From Bordetella petrii (GTDB lineage Bacteria > Pseudomonadota > Gammaproteobacteria > Burkholderiales > Burkholderiaceae_B), in assembly GCF_017356245.1 (NCBI RefSeq), contig NZ_JAFMZZ010000001.1:2777943-2841942 (forward strand): 64,000 nt of DNA, read 5' to 3'. The position numbers and the translations under genes are program-made. Shown in pieces: positions 48,432-59,370 of the stretch (positions within the stretch are counted from its first letter, which is position 1; every line of letters starts with the position of its first letter). The notes below the pieces were generated by a model. The model worked only from the letters and a program-made list of their open reading frames with translations, made no database searches and was not told where the DNA came from.

Positions 48432-48740
48432 TTACCCCTTGCGCATGATCCACGCCAGCAGCAGCATCGATGCCGCAAAGCTGATCCACACCGTGGGCGG
48501 ATCATCCAGCGTGAACCAGTCCATCATCTTTTCGCCCAGCCCCACGTAGGCCAGGTTGACCCAGGCCGCGGCCATCAGGCCGATGAACAGCCGGTCGCCG
48601 CGCGTGGTGGCAATGGGCAGGAAGCCCTTGCGCAGCCGCGTGGGCGATTTCAGTTCCCACACCGTCATGCCCGCCAGCATCAGCACGATGCAGATGAAGA
48701 ACACCGCCACCGGCGTCGTCCATACCATCCACTGGAACAT
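48432..48740 (-). CDS. glpU: DUF2160 small membrane protein (GlpU-like)
   Basis: This is a 102-residue inner-membrane protein with about three hydrophobic segments. It has the motif W-E-L-K-S-P-T-R-L-R-K-G-F-L-P-I-A-T-T-R-G-D-R-L-F typical of the DUF2160 proteins that accompany glycerol ABC importers. Its function is unknown; conservation of position between the glpQ-type permease and receptor genes suggests an accessory role in the transporter. Confidence 0.8.
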   Translation of the reverse strand: MFQWMVWTTPVAVFFICIVLMLAGMTVWELKSPTRLRKGFLPIATTRGDRLFIGLMAAAWVNLAYVGLGEKMMDWFTLDDPPTVWISFAASMLLLAWIMRKG

Positions 48741-48751
48741 GGCCAGCCCCC

Positions 48752-49556
48752 CTATACCCGGCCCATCGCGAAGCCTTTCGCGATGTAATGCCGCACGAAC
48801 CAGATGACAATGCCGCCGGGCACGATGGTCAGCACGCCCGCCGCAGCCAGCACGCCCCAGTCCATGCCCGAGGCCGATACCGTGCGGGTCATGGTGGCCA
48901 CGATGGGCTTGGCGTTCACCGAAGTCAGCGTGCGCGCCAGCAGCAGCTCGACCCAGCTGAACATGAAGCAGAAGAAAGCCGCCACGCCCACGCCCGACTT
49001 GATCAGCGGCAGGAAAATCGTCAGGAAAAACCGCGGGAACGAATAACCGTCTACATAGGCGGTTTCATCGATCTCGCGCGGCACACCCGACATGAAGCCT
49101 TCCAGTATCCAGACCGCCAGCGGCACGTTGAACACCAGGTGAGCCAGCGCCACCGCCAGGTGCGTGTCCATCAGCCCCAGCGAGCTGTACAGCTGGAAGA
49201 ACGGCAGCAGGAACACGGCGGGCGGCGTCATGCGGTTGGTCAGCAGCCAGAAGAACACGTGCCGGTCGCCGATGAAGCGGTAGCGCGAGAACGCGTAGGC
49301 GGCCGGCAGCGCCACGGCCAGCGACACCACCGTGTTGATGGCCACGTAGATCAGCGAATTGATGTAGCCCGAATACCAGGCCGGGTCGGTGAAAATGGTG
49401 CGGTAGTGCTCCAGCGTGAAATGGCTGGGCCACAGCGTCAGCGTGCTGACGATCTCGGTATTGGTCTTGAACGACATGTTCAGCATCCAGTACAGCGGCA
49501 GGATGGCGAACAGCAGGTACAGCGCCAGGAAGGCCGCGCGCCAGGCCGAGCCCCGC

Positions 49557-49564
<8 letters not shown>
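48752..49564 (-). CDS. glpQ: Glycerol ABC transporter permease (GlpQ-like, MalG type)
   Basis: This is a 270-residue membrane subunit with six hydrophobic segments. The MalG-type coupling loop is E-I-D-E-T-A-Y-V-D-G-Y-S near residue 175, with L-P-L-I-K-S-G-V following. The start overlaps the glpP stop by 8 bases, so the two permeases are translationally coupled and form the heterodimeric channel. Confidence 0.87.
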
Positions 49565-52596
<3,032 letters not shown>

Positions 52597-52731
52597 CGTT
52601 CTCCTCCAGATGGGCGGATGCGCTTCGCTTTCGTTGTTTTTTTGCTTTTTTGCGTTTTACCCAACAAGCGAAAGAAAAACAATCTTGCAGCGCGTCATTA
52701 TTTTTCGCTTTTGTTGTTTTATGATGCGAAT
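52597..52731. promoter_or_regulatory. GlpR-type operator region between glpS operon and glpR
   Basis: This 135-bp AT-rich gap holds two 17-bp direct repeats differing at one base: TTCGCTTTCGTTGTTTT (52624-52640) and TTCGCTTTTGTTGTTTT (52704-52720). A related inverted copy is AACAAGCGAAAG (52663-52674). TTTCG-containing repeats are typical DeoR/GlpR binding sites. The two direct sites lie near the glpS start and just before glpR, so the regulator could repress both its own gene and the importer. Confidence 0.7.
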
Positions 52732-53550
52732 ATGACACTGAATCCTCGACAAAGCGCCCTGGTCGAAATGGTCCGATCCCAGGGGTCGGCCACCATCGAA
52801 GCCCTGGCCCGCCACTTCGACGTCACGCTGCAAACCGTGCGGCGCGACGTCAACCTGCTGGCCGAAGCCGGGCTGCTGTCGCGCTTTCACGGCGGCGTGC
52901 GCATCGAAGCGTCCACCATCGAGAACATCGCCTACCGCAAGCGCCAGGGGCTGCATGCCGAGGCCAAGCAGCGCATCGCGCAGGCCGTGGCGCAGGCCGT
53001 GCCCGACGGCTGTTCGCTGATCCTGAACATCGGCACCACCACCGAGGCCATCGCGCGCGCCCTGCTGCGCCATCGCGGCCTGCGTGTCATTACCAACAAC
53101 CTGCATGTGGCCGACATTTTGTCCGACAACCCCGATTGCGAAGTCATTGTGGCCGGCGGCGTGGTGCGCCCGCGCGACCGCGGCATCGTGGGCGAGGCCA
53201 CCGTCGATTTCATTCGCCAGTTCAAGGTCGACATCGGCCTGATCGGCATTTCCGGCATCGAGGCCGACGGCACGCTGCGCGACTACGATTTCCGCGAAGT
53301 GCGCGTGGCGCGCAGCATCATCGAGCAATCCCGCGAGGTCTGGCTGGCCGCCGACAGCAGCAAGTTCCAGCGCCAGGCCATGGTCGAACTGGCACACATC
53401 TCGCAAATCGACCGCTTCTTCACCGACGCGTATCCGCAAGAACCCCTGGCGCAAGTCCTGCAAGAGTCCGGCGTGCGCTGCGAGATCGCGGCGGCCGCCG
53501 CCGAGCCCGGCGCGGCAGCGCCCGCCGACGACTCGCGCAGCCTTGCCTGA
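52732..53550 (+). CDS. glpR: DeoR/GlpR-family transcriptional repressor
   Basis: This is a 272-residue regulator. The N-terminal DeoR helix-turn-helix is R-Q-S-A-L-V-E-M-V, then T-L-Q-T-V-R-R-D-V-N-L-L. The sugar-phosphate-sensing domain has N-I-G-T-T-T-E-A-I-A, V-V-A-G-G-V-V-R and D-S-S-K-F-Q-R. In E. coli the homologue is induced by glycerol-3-phosphate. Its place between the divergent glycerol importer and glpD, with repeated sites upstream, makes GlpR the best assignment. A 17-residue Ala/Glu-rich tail ends the protein. Confidence 0.88.
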   Translation: MTLNPRQSALVEMVRSQGSATIEALARHFDVTLQTVRRDVNLLAEAGLLSRFHGGVRIEASTIENIAYRKRQGLHAEAKQRIAQAVAQAVPDGCSLILNIGTTTEAIARALLRHRGLRVITNNLHVADILSDNPDCEVIVAGGVVRPRDRGIVGEATVDFIRQFKVDIGLIGISGIEADGTLRDYDFREVRVARSIIEQSREVWLAADSSKFQRQAMVELAHISQIDRFFTDAYPQEPLAQVLQESGVRCEIAAAAAEPGAAAPADDSRSLA

Positions 53551-53583
53551 TCCCGCCCCGCATCCCGCCACACGCCCCTCTAC

Positions 53584-55179
53584 ATGAATCCCACCCCTGC
53601 ATCCCTGCCCGCGCCCAGCCGCGCCGCCCTGCTCGACACGCTGAACGACAGCGCCGCCTGGGACGTCATCGTGATCGGCGGCGGCGCCACCGGCCTGGGC
53701 ACCGCGGTGGACGCCGCCGCGCGCGGCTACCGCACGCTGCTGGTCGAGGCCGCCGACTTCGCCAAGGGCACGTCCAGCAAGGCCACCAAGCTGGTGCACG
53801 GCGGCGTGCGCTACCTGGCCCAGGGCAATATCGCGCTGGTGCGCGAAGCCCTGCACGAACGCGGCCTGCTCAACCGCAACGCGCCGCACCTGGTCTGGCC
53901 GCTGGGCTTCGTGGTGCCCGCCTACGGCCTGTTCGACCAGCCCTTCTACGGCATCGGGCTGAAGATGTACGACATGCTGGCCGGCAAGCTCAACCTGTCG
54001 CCCAGCCGCTGGCTGTCGCGCGCCGAAACGCTGGCCCAGGCCGCCACGGTGGCGCCGTCGGTGGCCGGCCGCGGCCTGCGCGGCGGCGTGCTGTACTACG
54101 ACGGCCAGTTCGACGACGCGCGGCTGGCCATGGCCCTGATGCGCACCTTGTTCGACCTGGGCGGCACCGCGGTCAACTACGTGCGCGCCAGCGGCCTGAC
54201 CGGCGACGACAAGGGCGCCATCGACGGCGTGCGGGTGCAGGACGCGCTGGGCGGCGGCGAATACACGCTGCGCGCGCGCTGCGTCGTCAACGCCACGGGC
54301 GTATGGGTCGACAGCGTGCGCCGCATGGACGACGCGCAGGCGCAGACCATGGTGGCGCCCAGCCAGGGCGTGCACCTGATGCTGCCGCGCGATTTCCTGC
54401 CGGGCGACAAGGCCATTCTCATTCCCAAGACCGACGACGGCCGCGTGCTGTTCGTGGTGCCCTGGAACGGCCACACCCTGGTCGGCACCACCGACACGCC
54501 GCGCAGCGACCTGCCGCTGGACCCGCCGGCCACCCAGGCCGAAGTCGATTTCATTCTGCAGACCGCCGCGCGCTATCTCAGCCACAAGCCCACCCGCGCC
54601 GACGTCACCAGCGTCTGGGCCGGGCTGCGCCCGCTGGTCAAGGCCACCGGCGAGACCAAGACCCTGTCGCGCGAGCACACCATTGTGGTGTCGCGCGCCG
54701 GGCTGGTCACCGTCACGGGCGGCAAATGGACCACCTACCGGAAAATGGCCCAGGACGTGGTCGACACCGCCATCCAGCACCAGTTGCTGCCGCAGGCGCG
54801 CTGCCGCACCGCCGACCTGCCGCTGCATGGCGCGGGCGCCGCCGTGCCGGACGCCCCGCCGCGCGGCACGCCCGACAGCTACTACGGCACCGACCTGCCG
54901 GCGTTGCGCGCCCTGCCCGGCATCGGGCACATGCTGGTCAAGGCCAGCGGCCTGACCGAGGCCCACGTGCGCTTCGCCGCCCGCCACGAGCTGGCGCGCA
55001 GCGCCGAAGACGTGCTGGCACGGCGCAACCGGGCCCTGTTCCTGGACAGCCAGGCCGCCCTGCTGGCCGCGCCCGAAGTGGCCCGCATCCTGGCCGAAGA
55101 GCTGGGCCACGACGCCGACTGGCAGCGCGCCACCGTCGAAGACTTCACGCGCACCGCCGCGCATTACCGGCTGGATTAA
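53584..55179 (+). CDS. glpD: Aerobic glycerol-3-phosphate dehydrogenase GlpD
   Basis: GlpD is a membrane-associated FAD enzyme oxidising glycerol-3-phosphate to dihydroxyacetone phosphate with transfer of electrons to quinone. The 531-residue protein has the FAD fold W-D-V-I-V-I-G-G-G-A-T-G, the family segment K-G-T-S-S-K-A-T-K-L-V-H-G-G-V-R-Y-L, and G-G-K-W-T-T-Y-R-K-M-A in the C-terminal part. It starts 33 bases after glpR and is probably co-transcribed with it. Family A and B repeats lie beyond its stop. Confidence 0.93.
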   Translation: MNPTPASLPAPSRAALLDTLNDSAAWDVIVIGGGATGLGTAVDAAARGYRTLLVEAADFAKGTSSKATKLVHGGVRYLAQGNIALVREALHERGLLNRNAPHLVWPLGFVVPAYGLFDQPFYGIGLKMYDMLAGKLNLSPSRWLSRAETLAQAATVAPSVAGRGLRGGVLYYDGQFDDARLAMALMRTLFDLGGTAVNYVRASGLTGDDKGAIDGVRVQDALGGGEYTLRARCVVNATGVWVDSVRRMDDAQAQTMVAPSQGVHLMLPRDFLPGDKAILIPKTDDGRVLFVVPWNGHTLVGTTDTPRSDLPLDPPATQAEVDFILQTAARYLSHKPTRADVTSVWAGLRPLVKATGETKTLSREHTIVVSRAGLVTVTGGKWTTYRKMAQDVVDTAIQHQLLPQARCRTADLPLHGAGAAVPDAPPRGTPDSYYGTDLPALRALPGIGHMLVKASGLTEAHVRFAARHELARSAEDVLARRNRALFLDSQAALLAAPEVARILAEELGHDADWQRATVEDFTRTAAHYRLD

Positions 55180-55211
55180 GCCTTCCGAAGCGTCGGCTTG
55201 CAAGGCCTCCG

Positions 55212-55240
55212 GGTGTCTGGCTCCGCAGGTGCCGGGCACC
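55212..55240 (+). repeat. Family A half-element, copy A5
   Basis: GGTGTCTGGCTCC and GGTGCCGGGCACC flank a short GCA loop, corresponding to the first hairpin of family A. The linker and second hairpin are absent, and a family B element follows 11 bases later. Confidence 0.55.
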
Positions 55241-55251
55241 GTGCCGATCAT

Positions 55252-55460
55252 GCGCCTGTGGATATTGCGCTTTGGGGTTTGGGGGGTTGCGTTCTAACCC
55301 CGTCCCACGCCGTCCGGGCGAGCGGTGTCGGCGCACGTGCGTCGGGCTCGGGCGCATACAGGCGCCCTCGGCCTGCTGCGCAGGCTGCCCCGCCGCCCAA
55401 CGCGCCGACACCGCTCGCCCGGACGCCGCGGGACTGCGACTGTGAGTTCGAACCGCCGCA
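55252..55460 (+). repeat. Family B structured intergenic repeat, copy B2
   Basis: This is about 209 bp, sense orientation taken from glpD. It shares with B1 the opening GCGCCTGTGGNTATTGCGCT, GTTGCGTTCTA, the 32-nt arms (55303-55334 and 55402-55433), a 67-nt core with two base differences, and the closing TCGAACCGCCGCA. Arm pairing has one mismatch and one A-C pair (G-U on the other strand). The spacer between the opening motif and the arms is shorter and G-rich. In both copies the opening motif faces the 3' end of a gene. Confidence 0.85.
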
Positions 55461-55512
55461 TGGCACGTGCGAAGCCTGATACCTGGCAATCAAATTCCTT
55501 CGTTCGGCCTCT

Positions 55513-55539
55513 TTTAATTAATTAAACAATTAATTAAAC
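55513..55539. promoter_or_regulatory. Tandem AT-only operator candidate for the TetR regulator
   Basis: Two exact 12-bp copies of AATTAATTAAAC stand head to tail (55516-55527 and 55528-55539), and TTTAATTAATTAAA (55513-55526) is a perfect palindrome. The block ends 7 bases before the TetR start codon. It is the most AT-rich short stretch in the region and is well placed for autoregulation. Confidence 0.6.
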
Positions 55540-55546
55540 TGCCGGC

Positions 55547-56290
55547 ATGCCTACCTCCGTACCAAAGCCGGCCCGCAGGCTCGGCCGCCCCGCCCGCCCG
55601 CAGCGCGCCGACAGCCGCGATGCGATGCTGGATGTCGCCACCGCGCTGTTCGCCTCGCAGGGTGTCGCCGCCACCACCATCGCGCATATTGCGCGGCGCG
55701 CCGACGTGACGCCGGCCATGGTGCACTACTACTTCAAGAACCGCGAACAGCTCATCGACGTGGTGGTGGCCGAGCGCCTGTCGCCGGTCATTGCCTTCGT
55801 CTGGGCCCCGGCGGCCCTGCCCCCGGCCGACACCGCCGGCGCGCCGCCGCCCGGGCCGCGCGCCATGGTGGCGCAGATCGTGGCGCGCATCGTGCAGTGC
55901 GCCGCCGAACGCCCCTGGCTGGCGCCGCTGTGGATGCGCGAAGTGGTCAATGAAGGCGGCCAGCTGCGCGAAAAAGTCTTTCGTTATCTGCCCGTCGACC
56001 ACTTGCACGCCTTCGCCGCCGCGGTCGCGGCGGCCCAGCGCCAGGGCGCCGTGAACCCCGGCATCGAGCCGCGCCTGGTGTTCCTGTCGATCCTGGGCAT
56101 GACGCTGCTGCCCCTGGCCACCGCGGCGCTGTGGCAGCGCATCTGGGCCCCGCAGGGCGGCACGGCCGGGCTGGATGCCGACGCCATTGCCGCCCACGCC
56201 ACCGCCATGCTCACCGGCGGGCTGTTCCCGCCTGAATCCCGCGCGCGGCGCCCCGCCGCGCGCCGTTCCCCTGCCCGGCAAGGACGCTGA
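55547..56290 (+). CDS. TetR-family transcriptional regulator
   Basis: This is a 247-residue regulator. The TetR helix-turn-helix spans about residues 25-70 (A-M-L-D-V-A-T-A-L-F-A, then T-T-I-A-H-I-A-R-R-A and M-V-H-Y-Y-F-K-N). A variable ligand domain and an Arg/Pro-rich tail follow. It sits at the head of an HlyD-ABC-NodT export operon, with 3 bases to the next start, so it probably represses this operon. Such systems usually respond to a toxic compound or drug. Confidence 0.87.
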   Translation: MPTSVPKPARRLGRPARPQRADSRDAMLDVATALFASQGVAATTIAHIARRADVTPAMVHYYFKNREQLIDVVVAERLSPVIAFVWAPAALPPADTAGAPPPGPRAMVAQIVARIVQCAAERPWLAPLWMREVVNEGGQLREKVFRYLPVDHLHAFAAAVAAAQRQGAVNPGIEPRLVFLSILGMTLLPLATAALWQRIWAPQGGTAGLDADAIAAHATAMLTGGLFPPESRARRPAARRSPARQGR

Positions 56291-56293
56291 CCC

Positions 56294-57283
56294 ATGCCTG
56301 CCCGCCGCCATCCGCCCGCGTTGCCCCGCCTTCCCATCTGGTGCCGCCTGGCGCTGGGCTGCCTGCCCTTGTGGCTGGCGGCCTGCGGCAACGATGCCGC
56401 GCCGTTCTACCAGGGCTACGTCGAAGGCGAATTCGTCTACATGGCCGCGTCGCAGGCCGGGCGGCTGCAAACCCTGCACGTCGCGCGCGGGCAGCAGGTA
56501 GAGGCCGGCGCGCCCCTGTTCGCCCTCGAGGCCGACCCCGAAGCCGAGGCGCAGCGCGAGGCCCGCGCGCGCCTGGCCGCCGCCCAGGCGCAGCGGCAGG
56601 ACCTGGCCACCGGCCAGCGCCCGCCCGAAGTGGACGTGGTGCGCGCCCAGCTGGCGCAGGCCGAGGCCGAGGCCCGGCGCGCCGCCGCGCAGCTGGCGCG
56701 CGACCGGGTGCAGTTCCGCGCCGGCGGCATTGCGCGCGCCCAGCTCGACGACAGCCGCGCGCAGGCGCAATCCAGCGCCGCCCGCGTGCGCGAACTGCGC
56801 GCCCAACTGCAGGTAGCCGCGCTGCCGGGCCGCGAGCAGCAGCTGCGCGCCCAGGATGCCCAGGTCGACGCCGCGCGCGCCGCCCTGGCGCAGGCCGACT
56901 GGGCGCTGGCGCAAAAGCAGGTGGCGGCGGCCCAGGCCGCGCGGGTGTTCGACACGCTGTTCCGGGTGGGTGAATGGGTGCCGGCCGGCAGCCCGGTGGT
57001 GCGGCTGCTGCCGCCCGGCAACATCAAGCTGCGCTTTTTCGTGCCCGAAACCGCGCTGGGCGGGCTGCGCACGGGCCAGCCGGTGCAGGTGCGCTGCGAT
57101 GCCTGCGGCGAGCCCATCCCGGCCTCGATCAGCTACATCGCCACCGAGGCCGAATACACGCCGCCGGTGATCTACAGCCGCGACAGCCGCGGCAAGCTGG
57201 TCTACATGGTCGAGGCGCACCCGGCCCCGCGCGACGCGGAGCGCCTGCACCCCGGCCAGCCCGTCGAGGTCACGCTGCCATGA
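56294..57283 (+). CDS. HlyD-family periplasmic adaptor lipoprotein
   Basis: This is a 329-residue membrane-fusion protein. The N-terminus has a lipobox L-A-A-C with cysteine 31. The barrel/lipoyl half G-Y-V-E-G-E-F-V-Y-M-A and G-R-L-Q-T-L-H-V-A-R-G-Q follows. Then come a long Ala/Gln/Arg coiled coil (about 75-210) and a second lipoyl half with F-R-V-G-E-W-V-P-A-G-S-P-V-V. It links the inner-membrane ABC exporter to the outer-membrane NodT protein. Its stop overlaps the ATPase start as ATGA. Confidence 0.87.
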   Translation: MPARRHPPALPRLPIWCRLALGCLPLWLAACGNDAAPFYQGYVEGEFVYMAASQAGRLQTLHVARGQQVEAGAPLFALEADPEAEAQREARARLAAAQAQRQDLATGQRPPEVDVVRAQLAQAEAEARRAAAQLARDRVQFRAGGIARAQLDDSRAQAQSSAARVRELRAQLQVAALPGREQQLRAQDAQVDAARAALAQADWALAQKQVAAAQAARVFDTLFRVGEWVPAGSPVVRLLPPGNIKLRFFVPETALGGLRTGQPVQVRCDACGEPIPASISYIATEAEYTPPVIYSRDSRGKLVYMVEAHPAPRDAERLHPGQPVEVTLP

Positions 57284-58224
57284 AGCGGCCCGACGCCGGC
57301 GACCGGGTCATCGACGTGCACGGCCTGAACAAGCACTTCGGCGACAAGCACGTGGTCAACGATGTGTCGCTGCAAGTGGGGCGCGGCGAGATCTACGGTT
57401 TCCTGGGCCCCAACGGCAGCGGCAAGACCACCTGCATCCGGCTCATGTGCGGCCTGCTGACGCCCGACTCGGGCAGCGGCACCTGCCTGGGCTACGACAT
57501 CCTGACCCAGAGCGCCGACATCAAGCGCCATGTGGGCTACATGACGCAGAAATTCTCGTACTGGGAAGACCTGACCATCCGCGAGAACCTCGACTTCGTG
57601 GCGCGCATGTACGAAATGCCCGACCGCCGCCAGGCCGTGGAGCAGGCGCTGGAAGGCCTGGGCCTGCAAAGCCGCGCCAACCAGCTCACCGGATCCCTGT
57701 CGGGCGGCTGGAAACAGAGGCTGGCGCTGGCCGCCTGCCTGCTGCACGAGCCCCAGCTGTTGCTGCTCGACGAGCCCACCGCGGGCGTGGACCCGACCGC
57801 GCGGCGCGATTTCTGGGAAGAGCTGCACGCCCTGGCCGCGCGCGGCATTTCGGTGCTGGTCAGCACCCACTACATGGACGAGGCCGAGCGCTGCCACAAG
57901 CTGGCCTACCTGGCCTACGGCCGCCTGCTGACGCAGGGCACCGCCGAAAGCGTCACCGCCGAGCAGGGGCTGGCCACCTGGGCCATCCATGGCCGCGACC
58001 TGGTGCCGCTGGGCCAGCGCCTGCGCGGCAGCCCCGGCGTGGACCAGACCGTGGCCTTCGGCTCGTCGCTGCACGTCAGCGGCAAAGACCATGCGCTGCT
58101 CGAACGCACCCTGCGCCAGGCAGTGGCCGGCAATGACCTGAAACTGGAGCCGGTCGACACCAGCCTGGAAGACGTGTTCATCTACCTGATGAACCATTCC
58201 ACCGACAACTGGAGCCGCGCATGA
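57280..58224 (+). CDS. ABC exporter ATP-binding protein (YbhF-like)
   Basis: This is a 314-residue ATPase of the ABC-2 exporter type. Walker A is G-P-N-G-S-G-K-T-T, the signature L-S-G-G-W-K-Q-R, Walker B L-L-L-L-D-E-P-T-A-G-V-D, and the H-switch S-T-H-Y-M-D-E-A. The C-terminal S-L-E-D-V-F-I-Y-L motif is characteristic of this exporter group. Starts at 57280 and 58221 overlap the neighbours by 4 bases on both sides. Confidence 0.9.
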   Translation: MKRPDAGDRVIDVHGLNKHFGDKHVVNDVSLQVGRGEIYGFLGPNGSGKTTCIRLMCGLLTPDSGSGTCLGYDILTQSADIKRHVGYMTQKFSYWEDLTIRENLDFVARMYEMPDRRQAVEQALEGLGLQSRANQLTGSLSGGWKQRLALAACLLHEPQLLLLDEPTAGVDPTARRDFWEELHALAARGISVLVSTHYMDEAERCHKLAYLAYGRLLTQGTAESVTAEQGLATWAIHGRDLVPLGQRLRGSPGVDQTVAFGSSLHVSGKDHALLERTLRQAVAGNDLKLEPVDTSLEDVFIYLMNHSTDNWSRA

Positions 58225-59366
58225 CAGCCCGTGAGCGGCGCTTTTCCTGGACGCGCTGGTGGAGCATGGTGCTCAAGGAATTCCTGCAGCTGCGCCGCGA
58301 CCGCATCACCTTCGGCATGATCGTCGGCATTCCCATCATGCAGCTGGCCCTGTTCGGCTATGCCATCAACACCGATCCCAAGCAGATGCCCACCGCGGTG
58401 ATCGTGTCCGACCACAGCGAATTCACGCGCACCTTCGTATCGGCCATGAAGGCGTCCGACTATTTCCACATCGTCGAAGAGCTGCCCAGCGAAGAAGCCG
58501 GCCGCGCCGCGCTGGCCCAGGGCCGCGTGCTGTTCGTGCTGAACATCCCGCCCGGCTTTACCCGCAGCCTGCTGCGCGGCGAGCGGCCCACGCTGCTGAT
58601 CGAGGCCGACGCCACCGACCCCATGGCCACCGGCATGGCGGTGGGCGCGGCCACGCAGCTCAGCCAGGCCGTGGCGCGCAAAGACCTGACCGGCCCGCTG
58701 GCGCACCTGGCCGGCGGCCAGCCGCCGTTCGAGGTGCGCGTGCACCGCCTGTACAACGAAGAGCAGATTGCCCAGTACAACACCGTGCCGGGGCTGATGG
58801 GCGTGATCCTGAGCATGACGCTGGTCATGATGACGGGGCTGGCGATGACGCGCGAACGCGAGCGCGGCACCATGGAAAACCTGCTGGCCACGCCGGTGCG
58901 CCCGCTGGAAGTCATGACCGGCAAGATCGTGCCCTACATCGCCATCGGGCTGATCCAGGCCACCATCATCCTGCTGGCGGCGCTGTACGTGTTCCATGTG
59001 CCATTGATGGGCAGCCTGTTGGCCGTGTACCTGGCCGCGCTGCTGTTCGTGGCGGCCAACCTCACGGTCGGCATCACGCTGTCGTCGCTGGCGCAGAACC
59101 AGTTGCAGGCCATGCAGCTGACCATGTTCTATTTCCTGCCCAACATCCTGCTGTCGGGCTTCATGTTTCCGTTCCAGGGCATGCCCGTCTGGGCGCAGTA
59201 CATCGGCAACCTGCTGCCGCTGACGTATTTCAACCGCCTGATCCGCGGCATCCTGCTCAAGGGCAACGGCTGGGCCGACCTGTGGCCGCATGTCTGGCCG
59301 CTGCTGCTGTTCACCGCCCTGATCATGGCGCTGGCCGTAAAGTTCTATCGCCGCACGCTGGACTGA
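58221..59366 (+). CDS. ABC-2 type exporter permease (YhhJ/YbhS-like)
   Basis: This is a 381-residue inner-membrane protein. One N-terminal membrane segment is followed by a large periplasmic domain (about 45-180) and then five membrane segments. The conserved V-L-K-E-F-L-Q-L-R-R-D-R start and R-E-R-E-R-G-T-M-E-N-L-L-A-T-P segment mark the ABC-2 permease family. Only one permease is encoded, so a homodimer is likely; YbhFSR systems have two. Confidence 0.9.
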   Translation: MTARERRFSWTRWWSMVLKEFLQLRRDRITFGMIVGIPIMQLALFGYAINTDPKQMPTAVIVSDHSEFTRTFVSAMKASDYFHIVEELPSEEAGRAALAQGRVLFVLNIPPGFTRSLLRGERPTLLIEADATDPMATGMAVGAATQLSQAVARKDLTGPLAHLAGGQPPFEVRVHRLYNEEQIAQYNTVPGLMGVILSMTLVMMTGLAMTRERERGTMENLLATPVRPLEVMTGKIVPYIAIGLIQATIILLAALYVFHVPLMGSLLAVYLAALLFVAANLTVGITLSSLAQNQLQAMQLTMFYFLPNILLSGFMFPFQGMPVWAQYIGNLLPLTYFNRLIRGILLKGNGWADLWPHVWPLLLFTALIMALAVKFYRRTLD

Positions 59367-59370
59367 ACCC

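Noticed and set aside
52657..55251. 864-codon open frame antisense to glpR and glpD
   Set aside because: It has no recognisable motif and an Ala/Gly/Gln/His-rich composition; the plus strand carries two complete, motif-rich genes.
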